From positions 1-64,000 of the forward strand of contig JAWKRG010000019.1 in assembly GCA_041389725.1 (NCBI GenBank): a stretch of DNA of 64,000 nt, read 5' to 3'. Every line of letters begins with the position of its first letter. The stretch's first letter is position 1. Source of the DNA: Polyangiaceae bacterium (lineage in GTDB: Bacteria > Myxococcota_A > Polyangia > Polyangiales > Polyangiaceae). Below, piece after piece: positions 17,429 to 24,922 of this stretch. Both the position numbers and the translations under genes were made by a program. The notes under the pieces were generated by a model. The model was not told where the DNA came from and made no database searches. It worked only from the letters and a program-made list of their open reading frames with translations.

Positions 17429-18754
17429 GTGCTGCGGTCTTTTCGCGCGCTTCTGCTCTTTTGGTCGATCTTCCTGTCCTACGGCATCACGTGGCTCGTG
17501 GGTTGGGTGTTGCCGCGCGCCGCGCGAGAGCGCTGGTGGGCGCGCGCGCACGATCGCAACGCGCTCCGGCTGGCCTACGGCTTCTCCACGTTGCGCGGCG
17601 TGTTCATCAAGGTGGGTCAGGTGCTCAGCGTGATCGGCACCTTCTTGCCCAAGGCCTACGGCCAAGCTTTGGAGCGCTTGCAAGACAAGGTTCCGCCACG
17701 TCCCTTCGCGGAGATCCAGGGCAGGCTGCGCGAGGCCCTGGGTGACGATCCGCTGAGCAAGTTCAAGAGCTTCGACGCCGAGCCCCTCGCGGCTGCGTCC
17801 TTGGCCCAGGTGCATCGGGCTGTGACCCTGGACGGCCAGGCCGTTGCGGTGAAGGTGCTCTACCCAGGCATCGAGACGTTGATCCGCCGTGACCTGGCCG
17901 TGCTGCGATCCATTCAGCCCTTTCTGCGGCTGGTGTTTCCCATCTCGCGACAAGATCGCGTGCTCGACCAGCTTTCGCAAATGCTCCAGCGCGAAACCAA
18001 CTACGCCAACGAGCGCAAGAACATCGAACGCCTGCGAGGGATCTTCGCGGATCGCAGTGACGTCGTGGTTCCTGGGGTCGTAGACGAACTGACTCGCGAT
18101 GGCGTGCTGACCATGACCTTCGAAGAGGGCATCAAGATCAGCGACGTGGAAGGCCTCGAAGCCGCAGGCGTGAACCGCGATGATGTCGCGCGCGTCTTGG
18201 TCGAGTGCTACTTCAAGATGCTGCTCGATAGCCGCGTGTTTCACGCGGACCCGCATCCCGGGAACTTCCTGGTACGACCGGGGCCGACGCTGGTGATTCT
18301 CGACTACGGCGCCGTTGAGGCCGTCACGGACGACTTGGCCGAAGGCATGAAGCTCGTGGTGCTAGGCGCACTCACGCGCAATGACGAACAGGTGTTGGAG
18401 GGCCTGGAACGCATGGGCTTCGTGGCCGAAGGGGGGGACAAGGATCTACTTGCCAACGTTGGACGCGAGTATCTGAAGGTGCTTGCCGGCGTGAACATCA
18501 CGGACTTTTCCCAGCTGGATCGTGACACCTTGGAGAAGCTCAGCGGCTACGAGCAGGTTCGCGGCAAGCTGCGCGAGATCATGCGCAGCGTCGAGTATCC
18601 CGAGGGGTACTTCTACGTCGAACGCACGCTGGTCTTGCTGTTTGGGTTGGTGGGTCAGCTTGCGCCCAAGGCTGGCCTGGTTGGCCTGGTGTTGCCGCAT
18701 GCCTCGCGCGCGTTTGCCATGGGCTTGCAGCAATCGGCTGGGGCCAACCCGTGA
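17429..18754 (+). CDS. UbiB/ABC1 (ADCK)-family atypical kinase
   Basis: About 441 residues from GTG 17429. Diagnostic UbiB motifs: the KxGQ extension (FIKVGQVLS, about 59-67) that occludes the active site, the Ala-rich nucleotide loop AAASLAQVH (about 121-129), the ATP Lys in VAVKVLYPG (about 142), catalytic VFHADPHPGNF, and DYGAVE for metal binding. An N-terminal hydrophobic stretch (LLLFWSIFLSYGITWLVGWV) suggests membrane association. Such proteins support ubiquinone biosynthesis or lipid homeostasis in other organisms. Its stop overlaps the next start (GTGA), so this is the first gene of a coupled three-gene operon. Confidence 0.94.
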   Translation: MLRSFRALLLFWSIFLSYGITWLVGWVLPRAARERWWARAHDRNALRLAYGFSTLRGVFIKVGQVLSVIGTFLPKAYGQALERLQDKVPPRPFAEIQGRLREALGDDPLSKFKSFDAEPLAAASLAQVHRAVTLDGQAVAVKVLYPGIETLIRRDLAVLRSIQPFLRLVFPISRQDRVLDQLSQMLQRETNYANERKNIERLRGIFADRSDVVVPGVVDELTRDGVLTMTFEEGIKISDVEGLEAAGVNRDDVARVLVECYFKMLLDSRVFHADPHPGNFLVRPGPTLVILDYGAVEAVTDDLAEGMKLVVLGALTRNDEQVLEGLERMGFVAEGGDKDLLANVGREYLKVLAGVNITDFSQLDRDTLEKLSGYEQVRGKLREIMRSVEYPEGYFYVERTLVLLFGLVGQLAPKAGLVGLVLPHASRAFAMGLQQSAGANP

Positions 18755-20190
18755 GGCGCCGCGGTGGACTCTCGGCTCTGTTCCTGCTGGCAGCAGGTGC
18801 TTGCACCGCAGCCCCTCCGTCCAGCCCCTCGACGAGTGGGGCCAGCGTCAAGCGCTGCCACTACGACGTGCAAGTCGCGTCGAGCAACCCACTGCTGCTG
18901 GACGTGACCGCAGACTGCGTTGCCGATGGCGCCTTGAAGTTCGTTGCCTCCGAACCGCCAGCGCTGCCCCACCTCAGCGACATGTTCGATGGTACCGGGC
19001 GGGCGTTGGCGGTGGAGGGAGGCGGCATCACCGTTGCGGCGAGCGACGATGCGACCTCGACGCTGCGCTATCGCGTCAACTTGGACGGTGTTGCGCAGCA
19101 GGCCGAATCCTTCGACGTCGCGTTGCGTAGCGGCAAGTCCGTGGTGGCGCCCGCATCGACGTGGCTGCTTCGTCCCGAGCCCCACACGGCGCGCACCGAA
19201 GTCACCGTGGACGTCCATCCCGGCGCGGACATGTCCTTCGCTACCGGGTTGATGCGACGCGACGGGCACTACCGCTTGGGCGCCCACGAAGTTCCGGTAG
19301 CCACCTACTCGGTGTTCGGTCCCCGCGCCGAACGCCAACTCTTCGTACCCGGGCCCGCTGGGACGGGCCAGGCGGAGATCGCCGTTGCTTTCGCCGATGG
19401 CGCTTTGGACGTCGACGTGGACGTCGTCACGTCGTGGATAGCTCGCTCCGCTGCCGCCGTCGGCGAATTCTGGGGAGGCTTTCCGGTCTCGCGCGCACTA
19501 GTCGTCGTGGTGCCCGCACCGGGCCGTCGGGGTGTGGGGTTCGGCAAGGTGCTGCCCGAGAGCTCGCCGGGTATCGTGCTGGTCATCGGCGAGCACAGCG
19601 ACGCTGCCGCCCTGAGTGCGGACTGGGTCCTCGTGCACGAACTCTTTCACCTCGGCTTTCCCTCGTTTCAGGGCGAAGGCAAGTGGCTCGACGAAGGACT
19701 GGCGACCTACTACGAGCCGATCATTCGTGCGCGCGCTGGCAACAAGTCCGAGGCCGACGTGTGGGAGGAATTCGTGCGCGCGATGCCGCAGGGCTACACG
19801 GCCTTGCGCACGCAGGGTCTCGAGCACACCGCTGCCTATCGTGGGATCTACTGGGGTGGCGCCGTCGTGTCGCTACTGGCGGACTTGGAGGCGCGCAAGC
19901 AAAGCGACGGAGCGCGCGGCCTCGAGCACGGCCTGCGCGCCATTCTCCGTGCTGGGGGCAACGCGTCGGAGGTGTGGTCCCTGGAGCAGAGCATTCACAC
20001 GTGTGACACGGCGCTCGCGGCGCCGGTGCTCGCTCCACTGGCGGAGCGCTACGCGTATCGCGGCTCTGCGGTCGATCTGCGGCCACTCTGGCGCCAGCTC
20101 GGCATCGAGCCCGTGACCGGCGGCGTGCGATTGCGCGACGACGCGCCGATGTCCAAGCTGCGCAAGGCCATCGTATACGGCCACCCATGA
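18751..20190 (+). CDS. Gluzincin (M1/M61-like) metallopeptidase lipoprotein
   Basis: A 479-residue lipoprotein (SALFLLAAGAC). An N-terminal beta domain (about 35-200) is followed by a zinc-peptidase core at about 290-330: VLVHELFHLGFP gives HExxH, and the third ligand Glu lies in WLDEGLATYYEP, the gluzincin pattern. A downstream Tyr-Arg-Gly-Ile-Tyr-Trp-Gly-Gly-Ala stretch matches the AY..G....L..L region of M1-like folds. It starts on the stop of the UbiB-like gene and ends on the start of the next (ATGA). Likely anchored in the envelope; substrate unknown. Confidence 0.9.
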   Translation: MRRRGGLSALFLLAAGACTAAPPSSPSTSGASVKRCHYDVQVASSNPLLLDVTADCVADGALKFVASEPPALPHLSDMFDGTGRALAVEGGGITVAASDDATSTLRYRVNLDGVAQQAESFDVALRSGKSVVAPASTWLLRPEPHTARTEVTVDVHPGADMSFATGLMRRDGHYRLGAHEVPVATYSVFGPRAERQLFVPGPAGTGQAEIAVAFADGALDVDVDVVTSWIARSAAAVGEFWGGFPVSRALVVVVPAPGRRGVGFGKVLPESSPGIVLVIGEHSDAAALSADWVLVHELFHLGFPSFQGEGKWLDEGLATYYEPIIRARAGNKSEADVWEEFVRAMPQGYTALRTQGLEHTAAYRGIYWGGAVVSLLADLEARKQSDGARGLEHGLRAILRAGGNASEVWSLEQSIHTCDTALAAPVLAPLAERYAYRGSAVDLRPLWRQLGIEPVTGGVRLRDDAPMSKLRKAIVYGHP

Positions 20191-21185
20191 TCGCGGCGCC
20201 TGGGGTGTGGTCCGAGTTCCTGTCGGACGACGAGGTCTCCGCCGCGCTCCCCGCTCTGGCGCGTTCGGTGAGTCGCCTTCATCTCTCCGTGGTGGTCGAT
20301 CGCATCGACGACCCGGGCTTCGCGCGGCTGACGCGTGCAGCGACGGCCCTGGGTATCGATGTGTACCTGTGGCTGCTCTTCCCGGTGGGAGGCGGCTACT
20401 GGATCGGAGAGCACAATGCCCGAGAGCTACCCGCCGTCGTGGACCGCCTCGTCGATTTGCGGAGTGCGCGCGACGGGCTGGTGTTTCGCGGGGTGTCTTT
20501 CGACCTCGAACCGGGATACGCCTATGCGGAAGCGCTGCGCAAAGCATCGCTGCCGAACAAGGTCCGCACATTGCTCCAACACGTGGAGCCGAGCGAATTC
20601 GTCGAAGCGCGTCGACATCTCGTGGAGGCGGTTCGCTGCTTGCACCGTCACGACCTTCGCGCCCACGCTACGGGCTTTCCCGTCGTGCTGGACGACGAGT
20701 CCGAGTCGCGAGTTCTGGAAGACGCGCTAGATACGCCCATCAGCGACGTGGACTGGGACGAAGTGTCCTTCATGGTCTACCAGACGGCGTTCGCGGAGCT
20801 GGCGGGAACGTGGTTCGGACCTGCTCTCGTGGCGTCCTACGCGCGGTCGGCGGTGCAGCGCTTCGGAGATCGCGCGGGGCTGGACCTGGGAGTCGTGGGG
20901 TCAGCCGCCCTGGGTCTCGGCGCGGGCCATCGCTACCCCGACGTCGCAGCGCTCGCGGCTGACCTTGCGGCGGCGACGGGCGCGGGCATTCCTCTCGAAC
21001 GGATCCGTGTCTACGGACTAGCTGGCGTGCTGGAGCAGGGCGGCCCGGAACGTTGGTTCGCGCGGCGCCCAGCTTCGACGCTTCCCGCGACGACTCGAGA
21101 AGTTCGCGGGTTGCGCGCAACGATGTCGCTGCTATCCGCTCTTCTCAAAGCAGGGACTTGCAGCCGGGCGCGCAGTTCTTGGTGA
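20187..21185 (+). CDS. TIM-barrel protein, possibly glycoside-hydrolase-like
   Basis: A 332-residue soluble protein whose strands alternate with helices: LHLSVVVDRID, GIDVYLWLLFPVGGGYWIGE, VFRGVSFDLEPGYA, HATGFPVVLDDES, WDEVSFMVYQTAFAE, LDLGVVGSAALGLG, IRVYGLAGVLEQGG. The strand ending FDLEPG puts Asp and Glu at a barrel mouth, as in GH18-like enzymes (DxE). No signal peptide was found, which is unexpected for a partner of two envelope proteins. Third gene of the coupled operon. The last 41 nt overlap the convergent lipoprotein gene. Family assignment is tentative. Confidence 0.75.
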   Translation: MIAAPGVWSEFLSDDEVSAALPALARSVSRLHLSVVVDRIDDPGFARLTRAATALGIDVYLWLLFPVGGGYWIGEHNARELPAVVDRLVDLRSARDGLVFRGVSFDLEPGYAYAEALRKASLPNKVRTLLQHVEPSEFVEARRHLVEAVRCLHRHDLRAHATGFPVVLDDESESRVLEDALDTPISDVDWDEVSFMVYQTAFAELAGTWFGPALVASYARSAVQRFGDRAGLDLGVVGSAALGLGAGHRYPDVAALAADLAAATGAGIPLERIRVYGLAGVLEQGGPERWFARRPASTLPATTREVRGLRATMSLLSALLKAGTCSRARSSW

Positions 21186-22689
21186 GGGCGGGTTCGCACA
21201 CTTCGCCGCCGTCCAAGATACCGTCGCCACACACGGGAATCGTGCAGTTCATGCGGCACTTGGCAGGCGAATCGTTGGCGATCAGCGTGATCGACTGATT
21301 CAGATTGAGGTTCACGAAGCTGGCGTTGCCATGGACGAACGCCAGGTCGTTGATTCCCGGCGAGAATCCCAAAGTGATGTTGATGATCCAGTTGCCGGGG
21401 ATGGGCAGCTGGCTGAGGGCGCCGCCATCGGAGTTCTGCGCGAACTGCCAAGCGCCGAAGGCACTGGTGCTGCTGTCCTTGTTGAACTCGGACAGGGTGT
21501 CGTCTGCGACGGTCACGAAGGTCTGCGACGGCAGCCCGGAGAGGACCGCCTTGACCTGCGTGCTCGGTTGAGACAGCCCGGAGGAATTGAAGTCGATGCC
21601 GTGGTGCATGATCAGTGACAGCTGGCCGCCGTTCACGTTGCGATGCAGGATGATACGGCTGGCCATCAACTCTTCGAAGCCCGTGTGGCTGCTGGCAGAG
21701 CTGTAGCCGTAGAAGTTGACCGCGTTGCTTCCCGTGTCGAGGGGCGTGACTGGTACGTTCACCGCGCCTTGTTGCAGCAAGAAGGCGGGACGATCTTGAT
21801 TGCCCGGCCCGAGATCGCACTGCTCGCCGGGCTCCGTCACGCCGTTGCCACAGAAACCTGGCGTGCCACCCGTGCCACCGAAGCCACCGATGGGTCCGCC
21901 ACCAAAACCACCAAAGCCGCCGACGCCGCCACTGCCGCCCGTGCCGCCGCACTTGCCGCAACCCAGCGAGGTCACCTCCGAGACACAGATGTCGTCCCAG
22001 TTTTGCTGGCAGCAGAAGGGATCCGACGCGCACACGCAGCTCGCGATCTTGGGATCGATGCAGAAGGGCGTGGGGTTCACCATGCAGCAGTCGCCTGGAG
22101 GCGCGCCGCCGGTTCCGCCGAAGCCACCGACGGGTCCGCCACCAATCCCACCGAAGCCACCGACAGGTCCGCCACCGATCCCACCGAAGCCACCGATGGG
22201 TCCGCCACCAAAGCCGCCGCCGCCGAAGCCGCCAACGGGCCCACCGCCGAAGCCACCAACGCCGCCGCTACCACCCGTGCCGCAGCTTCCGCAGCCCAAG
22301 GTCGAGACCTCTTCCACACAAAGGTCGTCCCAAGCTTGCTGACAGCAGAATGCGTCTGCCGCGCACACGCACTGCGCCACCCCCGGAAACTCGCAACCGG
22401 GGAAGTCGTGAGGCGAACAACAGTCGCCACTTGGACTACCGCCCGTTCCACCAAAACCACCAACGGGACCTCCGCCGATCCCTCCCGCGCCGGCAGCACC
22501 TGTCCCGCCGAGGCCGCCACCGCCGAGACCGCCGCCGCCGAGACCGCCGCTGCCGCCGCCGCCTGCGCCCCCCGAAGCGCCGCTACCGGACGTGCCGCCT
22601 AACCCGAAGGTGTCGTCCTCCAAACCCGCGCGTCCGCAGGCGATGGGGGCAATGGCCAGGGCGACCCAGGAAAGTCTTCGGAAGCTCAC
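21145..22689 (-). CDS. Gly-rich lipoprotein with Cys/WD modules
   Basis: About 514 residues from GTG 22689 (signal peptide VALAIAPIAC). Long GGFGG/GGGPVGG/GGTGG linkers separate at least two copies of a module with the pattern DCC..C..C-V-C-x3-D-x-F-C-C-x3-WD-x2-C-V-x-E-V-x2-LGC-x2-C. A FCGNGVTEPGEQCDLG motif (myxobacterial repeat) precedes a beta-rich domain (VNFYGYSSASSHTGFEELMA, GNWIINITLGFSPGINDLAF). The tail repeats the CGDGILDGGEVCEP motif. This is a surface adhesin-like architecture; function unknown. Confidence 0.85.
   Translation of the reverse strand: MSFRRLSWVALAIAPIACGRAGLEDDTFGLGGTSGSGASGGAGGGGSGGLGGGGLGGGGLGGTGAAGAGGIGGGPVGGFGGTGGSPSGDCCSPHDFPGCEFPGVAQCVCAADAFCCQQAWDDLCVEEVSTLGCGSCGTGGSGGVGGFGGGPVGGFGGGGFGGGPIGGFGGIGGGPVGGFGGIGGGPVGGFGGTGGAPPGDCCMVNPTPFCIDPKIASCVCASDPFCCQQNWDDICVSEVTSLGCGKCGGTGGSGGVGGFGGFGGGPIGGFGGTGGTPGFCGNGVTEPGEQCDLGPGNQDRPAFLLQQGAVNVPVTPLDTGSNAVNFYGYSSASSHTGFEELMASRIILHRNVNGGQLSLIMHHGIDFNSSGLSQPSTQVKAVLSGLPSQTFVTVADDTLSEFNKDSSTSAFGAWQFAQNSDGGALSQLPIPGNWIINITLGFSPGINDLAFVHGNASFVNLNLNQSITLIANDSPAKCRMNCTIPVCGDGILDGGEVCEPALTKNCAPGCKSLL
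22099..22275. repeat. Tandem GC-rich repeat encoding GGFGG/GGGPVGG linker
   Basis: Direct repeats of about 30 bp with unit variants of ccgatgggtccgccaccaaa encode the Gly-rich linker between two Cys modules of the lipoprotein. A second, shorter array lies at about 21865-21955. Such arrays change length by slippage, so linker length may vary between strains (inference). Confidence 0.75.
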
Positions 22690-22757
22690 GAGCGGATCTT
22701 GGCAGGCCGGAGTGCCCGGCTCAACCAAACGACAGTTCTTTTTTTCCGTGAGCGCGG

Positions 22758-23687
22758 TCAGAGTCCGAAGCGCTCGCGGTTCTCCGCCAAGTACTGAACG
22801 TAATAGCCGGCATCCTCGAAGCCGGGCACTTCTCCCGCGTCCACCGCCGCTTCCAAGGCGCGCTTGATGTCGCCAATCTTGCGCGAGGGCGGCAGGCCGA
22901 AGGCCTTCATGATCTCGTTGCCGATCCCCGTGGGCAAGGGCGGCTGCTTGGCATCCTCGGCGGCCAGCTGGGTGATGCGCTGGGCCAACTCGTCGATCAT
23001 GGCAATGCCGCGGCGCTTTTTCTCGGGGCGCTTGGTGGTGATGTCGGCACGCGACAGGCACATCAAGTCTGCCAGGTAGGGGCCCATGTCCCGGGCGAAG
23101 CGGCGAACGGCGCTGTCCGTCCAAGACCCGTCATACTGACTGGCTCGCAGGTGGTGCAGCACCAAGAAGCGGATCTCGGCGCGGAGAGTCTCCTCGCGGG
23201 CAAACAGTTTCTCGCGCCGTTCCATCTTGTCGAACATGCGCGCACCCACCTCCGCGTGCCCGAAGAAGTGCACTTCGCCGTTCGGCGAAATGGAACGCGT
23301 TCTCACCTTGCCGATGTCGTGGAAGAGTGCGGCCCAACGCACTTCTAGTTGCTCCGTGGCCTGGGTCACCACCTGCTTCGTATGCTTCCAGACGTCCTTA
23401 TGGCGCCACTCGCCGTCGCCGAACCCCACCATTGCCTTCACTTCTGGCAGAAGAGCGTCGAGCATGCCGGTGGCTAGTAGCGAGTCGAGTCCGAGGTCCG
23501 CGTACTGCCCGAGCATGACGCGATCCAGCTGAGGTCGTACATCCTCGGCGTCGAGCAGAGCCAAGTCGTCCGGCGTGGCGACGACGATGGGCAGTGTGGT
23601 GATGCCGCGCTCCGCGCACTCCACGGATCGTTCCAGAGCGGCCACCACTCGGTCGGCACTCGCGCGCTCACTGAAGGCTTGGGACAT
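22758..23687 (-). CDS. HD-domain protein of the CCA-adding-enzyme-like family
   Basis: About 309 residues from ATG 23687. The HD motif is intact: KHTKQVVTQATEQLEVRW, then AALFHDIGKVRTRS (H-D), FFGHAEVGARMF (second His) and LRAEIRFLVLHHLRASQYD (third His region). The later part resembles the C-terminal region of PcnB/Cca HD proteins (AVRRFARDMGPYLADLMCLS, RADITTKRP). The N-terminal nucleotidyltransferase domain of true CCA enzymes is not present, so this is a stand-alone HD phosphohydrolase with unknown substrate. Confidence 0.88.
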   Translation of the reverse strand: MSQAFSERASADRVVAALERSVECAERGITTLPIVVATPDDLALLDAEDVRPQLDRVMLGQYADLGLDSLLATGMLDALLPEVKAMVGFGDGEWRHKDVWKHTKQVVTQATEQLEVRWAALFHDIGKVRTRSISPNGEVHFFGHAEVGARMFDKMERREKLFAREETLRAEIRFLVLHHLRASQYDGSWTDSAVRRFARDMGPYLADLMCLSRADITTKRPEKKRRGIAMIDELAQRITQLAAEDAKQPPLPTGIGNEIMKAFGLPPSRKIGDIKRALEAAVDAGEVPGFEDAGYYVQYLAENRERFGL

Positions 23688-23722
23688 CGGAGGAGAAAGG
23701 GCCGCCCCCCGTGTCGAGACCG

Positions 23723-23755
23723 GCCCATGAGAACAGCCCATGAGAACAGCCCGTG
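23723..23755. repeat. Short tandem repeat, 13-bp unit
   Basis: Two exact copies of gcccatgagaaca (23723-23735, 23736-23748) followed by a partial third copy (gcccgtg). It lies in the intergenic region upstream of the HD-domain gene. It could be part of that promoter or mere slippage; no function is assigned. Confidence 0.6.
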
Positions 23756-23885
23756 GGGTCAGAAGGAGCCGTGGAGGGTTGGGCGGGGCCGAGGCTCTTA
23801 GCACAGACGCGCTGCTCCTCCACCTGCGGAATTTCGCGAATCGTCCTCGCACTTCCGCCACGCCTGAGCCATTCTCGGGCTAGTG

Positions 23886-24860
23886 ATGCGGCACGTTGCT
23901 TTTTGGGGGCTCTCGCTCGTGGCGCTCGTGGCGGGCTGCCCAGGTACGAACTCGGACTTCAGCCAGCCCAAGGTGGATGCGGGTTCTCCCATCCCCGATT
24001 CGGCGGTGGAAACGGGCACAGGAACGCCCCAACCGCTGACCCTCGTCAACTGGAACGTGAAGAATCTGTACAACGACGTTCGCGACAGCCCAGAGGTGGC
24101 GCAGGCAGACGAGATCATTCTGAGCGCATCCCAGTATCAGGCGAAGCTGACCGGCATTGCCAAGGTGTTGAACGACTTGGATGCCGACGTGGTGGTGCTG
24201 CAAGAGGTCGAGAACGAGAACGTGGTTGCCGATCTGGCGAAGGCTGCCGGGCGATTTCCGCACACGCACATCACCAAGGGCAACGACCCGCGAGGCATCG
24301 ACATCGCGTTGCTCAGCGATGTGCCGCTAGGGCCAGTGCTTTCTCACAAGGATGAGTTCTTCCAGTCCTCCACGGACCCTTCTCGCAACTTCAAGTTCGC
24401 TCGTGACGTGCTCGAGGCCCACTTGATCTTCAACACACGGCACGTCGTATTGCTCGGCGTACATTGGAAGAGCGGCACGGATGCGGACAGCATGCTGAAG
24501 CGACTGGCCGAGGCCGAGCAGACGCGTCGCGTGGCGACCGAAGTCAAGTTCAACGATCCGAGCGCCATGGTCGTCACGCTAGGGGATTTCAACGACGTAC
24601 CCGGGTCTCCACCTCTGGTGGCCCTGGCGGGCGCCGCGCCCATGCCGCTGGAGAGCGCGACCGCCAACGTCCCGACGGGCGATCGTTGGAGCGTGACCTT
24701 CGGCAACAACCCGATGCTCTTCGATGACCAGATCTTGGACCCCGTGGCCTTGACGCTGACGGACCGGGTCTTCAATTCCTCAGTCGTCATCCTGCACAGC
24801 GGCGAGGTGGACGCCGTCGCGGACCACGATCCCGTGAAGGTCGTCTATCAGGTCAACTAG
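23886..24860 (+). CDS. Endonuclease/exonuclease/phosphatase-fold lipoprotein
   Basis: A 324-residue EEP-fold enzyme exported as a lipoprotein (SLVALVAGC). Core motifs: LVNWNVKNLY (Asn), VVVLQEVENE (metal Glu), NDPRGIDIALLSDVPL, VLLGVHWKSG (His), VTLGDFNDVPGS (Asp/Asn) and AVADHDPVKVVY (terminal Asp-His). These are the catalytic set of the DNase I/endonuclease-phosphatase superfamily and appear complete. Its surface location fits an extracellular DNase or phosphodiesterase, perhaps for predation or nutrient use (inference). GTG at 23883 is an alternative start. Confidence 0.9.
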   Translation: MRHVAFWGLSLVALVAGCPGTNSDFSQPKVDAGSPIPDSAVETGTGTPQPLTLVNWNVKNLYNDVRDSPEVAQADEIILSASQYQAKLTGIAKVLNDLDADVVVLQEVENENVVADLAKAAGRFPHTHITKGNDPRGIDIALLSDVPLGPVLSHKDEFFQSSTDPSRNFKFARDVLEAHLIFNTRHVVLLGVHWKSGTDADSMLKRLAEAEQTRRVATEVKFNDPSAMVVTLGDFNDVPGSPPLVALAGAAPMPLESATANVPTGDRWSVTFGNNPMLFDDQILDPVALTLTDRVFNSSVVILHSGEVDAVADHDPVKVVYQVN

Positions 24861-24901
24861 GGGCACGCCCGCCGGCGAGGCACTGAACAGGTTCGCCCCG
24901 T

Positions 24902-24922
24902 ATTCCGTCAATTCTACGGAAT
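24902..24922. promoter_or_regulatory. Inverted repeat over the TamB-like start codon
   Basis: ATTCCGT (24902-24908) and ACGGAAT (24916-24922) form a perfect 7-bp inverted repeat around a 7-nt centre. The right arm includes the first two bases of ATG 24921. It could be a protein-binding site or an mRNA hairpin hiding that start; the in-frame GTG at 24972 is an alternative start. Confidence 0.4.

Noticed and set aside
15944..18256. 770-residue minus-strand frame
   Set aside because: The first about 330 residues are antisense to the UbiB-type kinase and unlike any protein; only the part from 17269 is credible.
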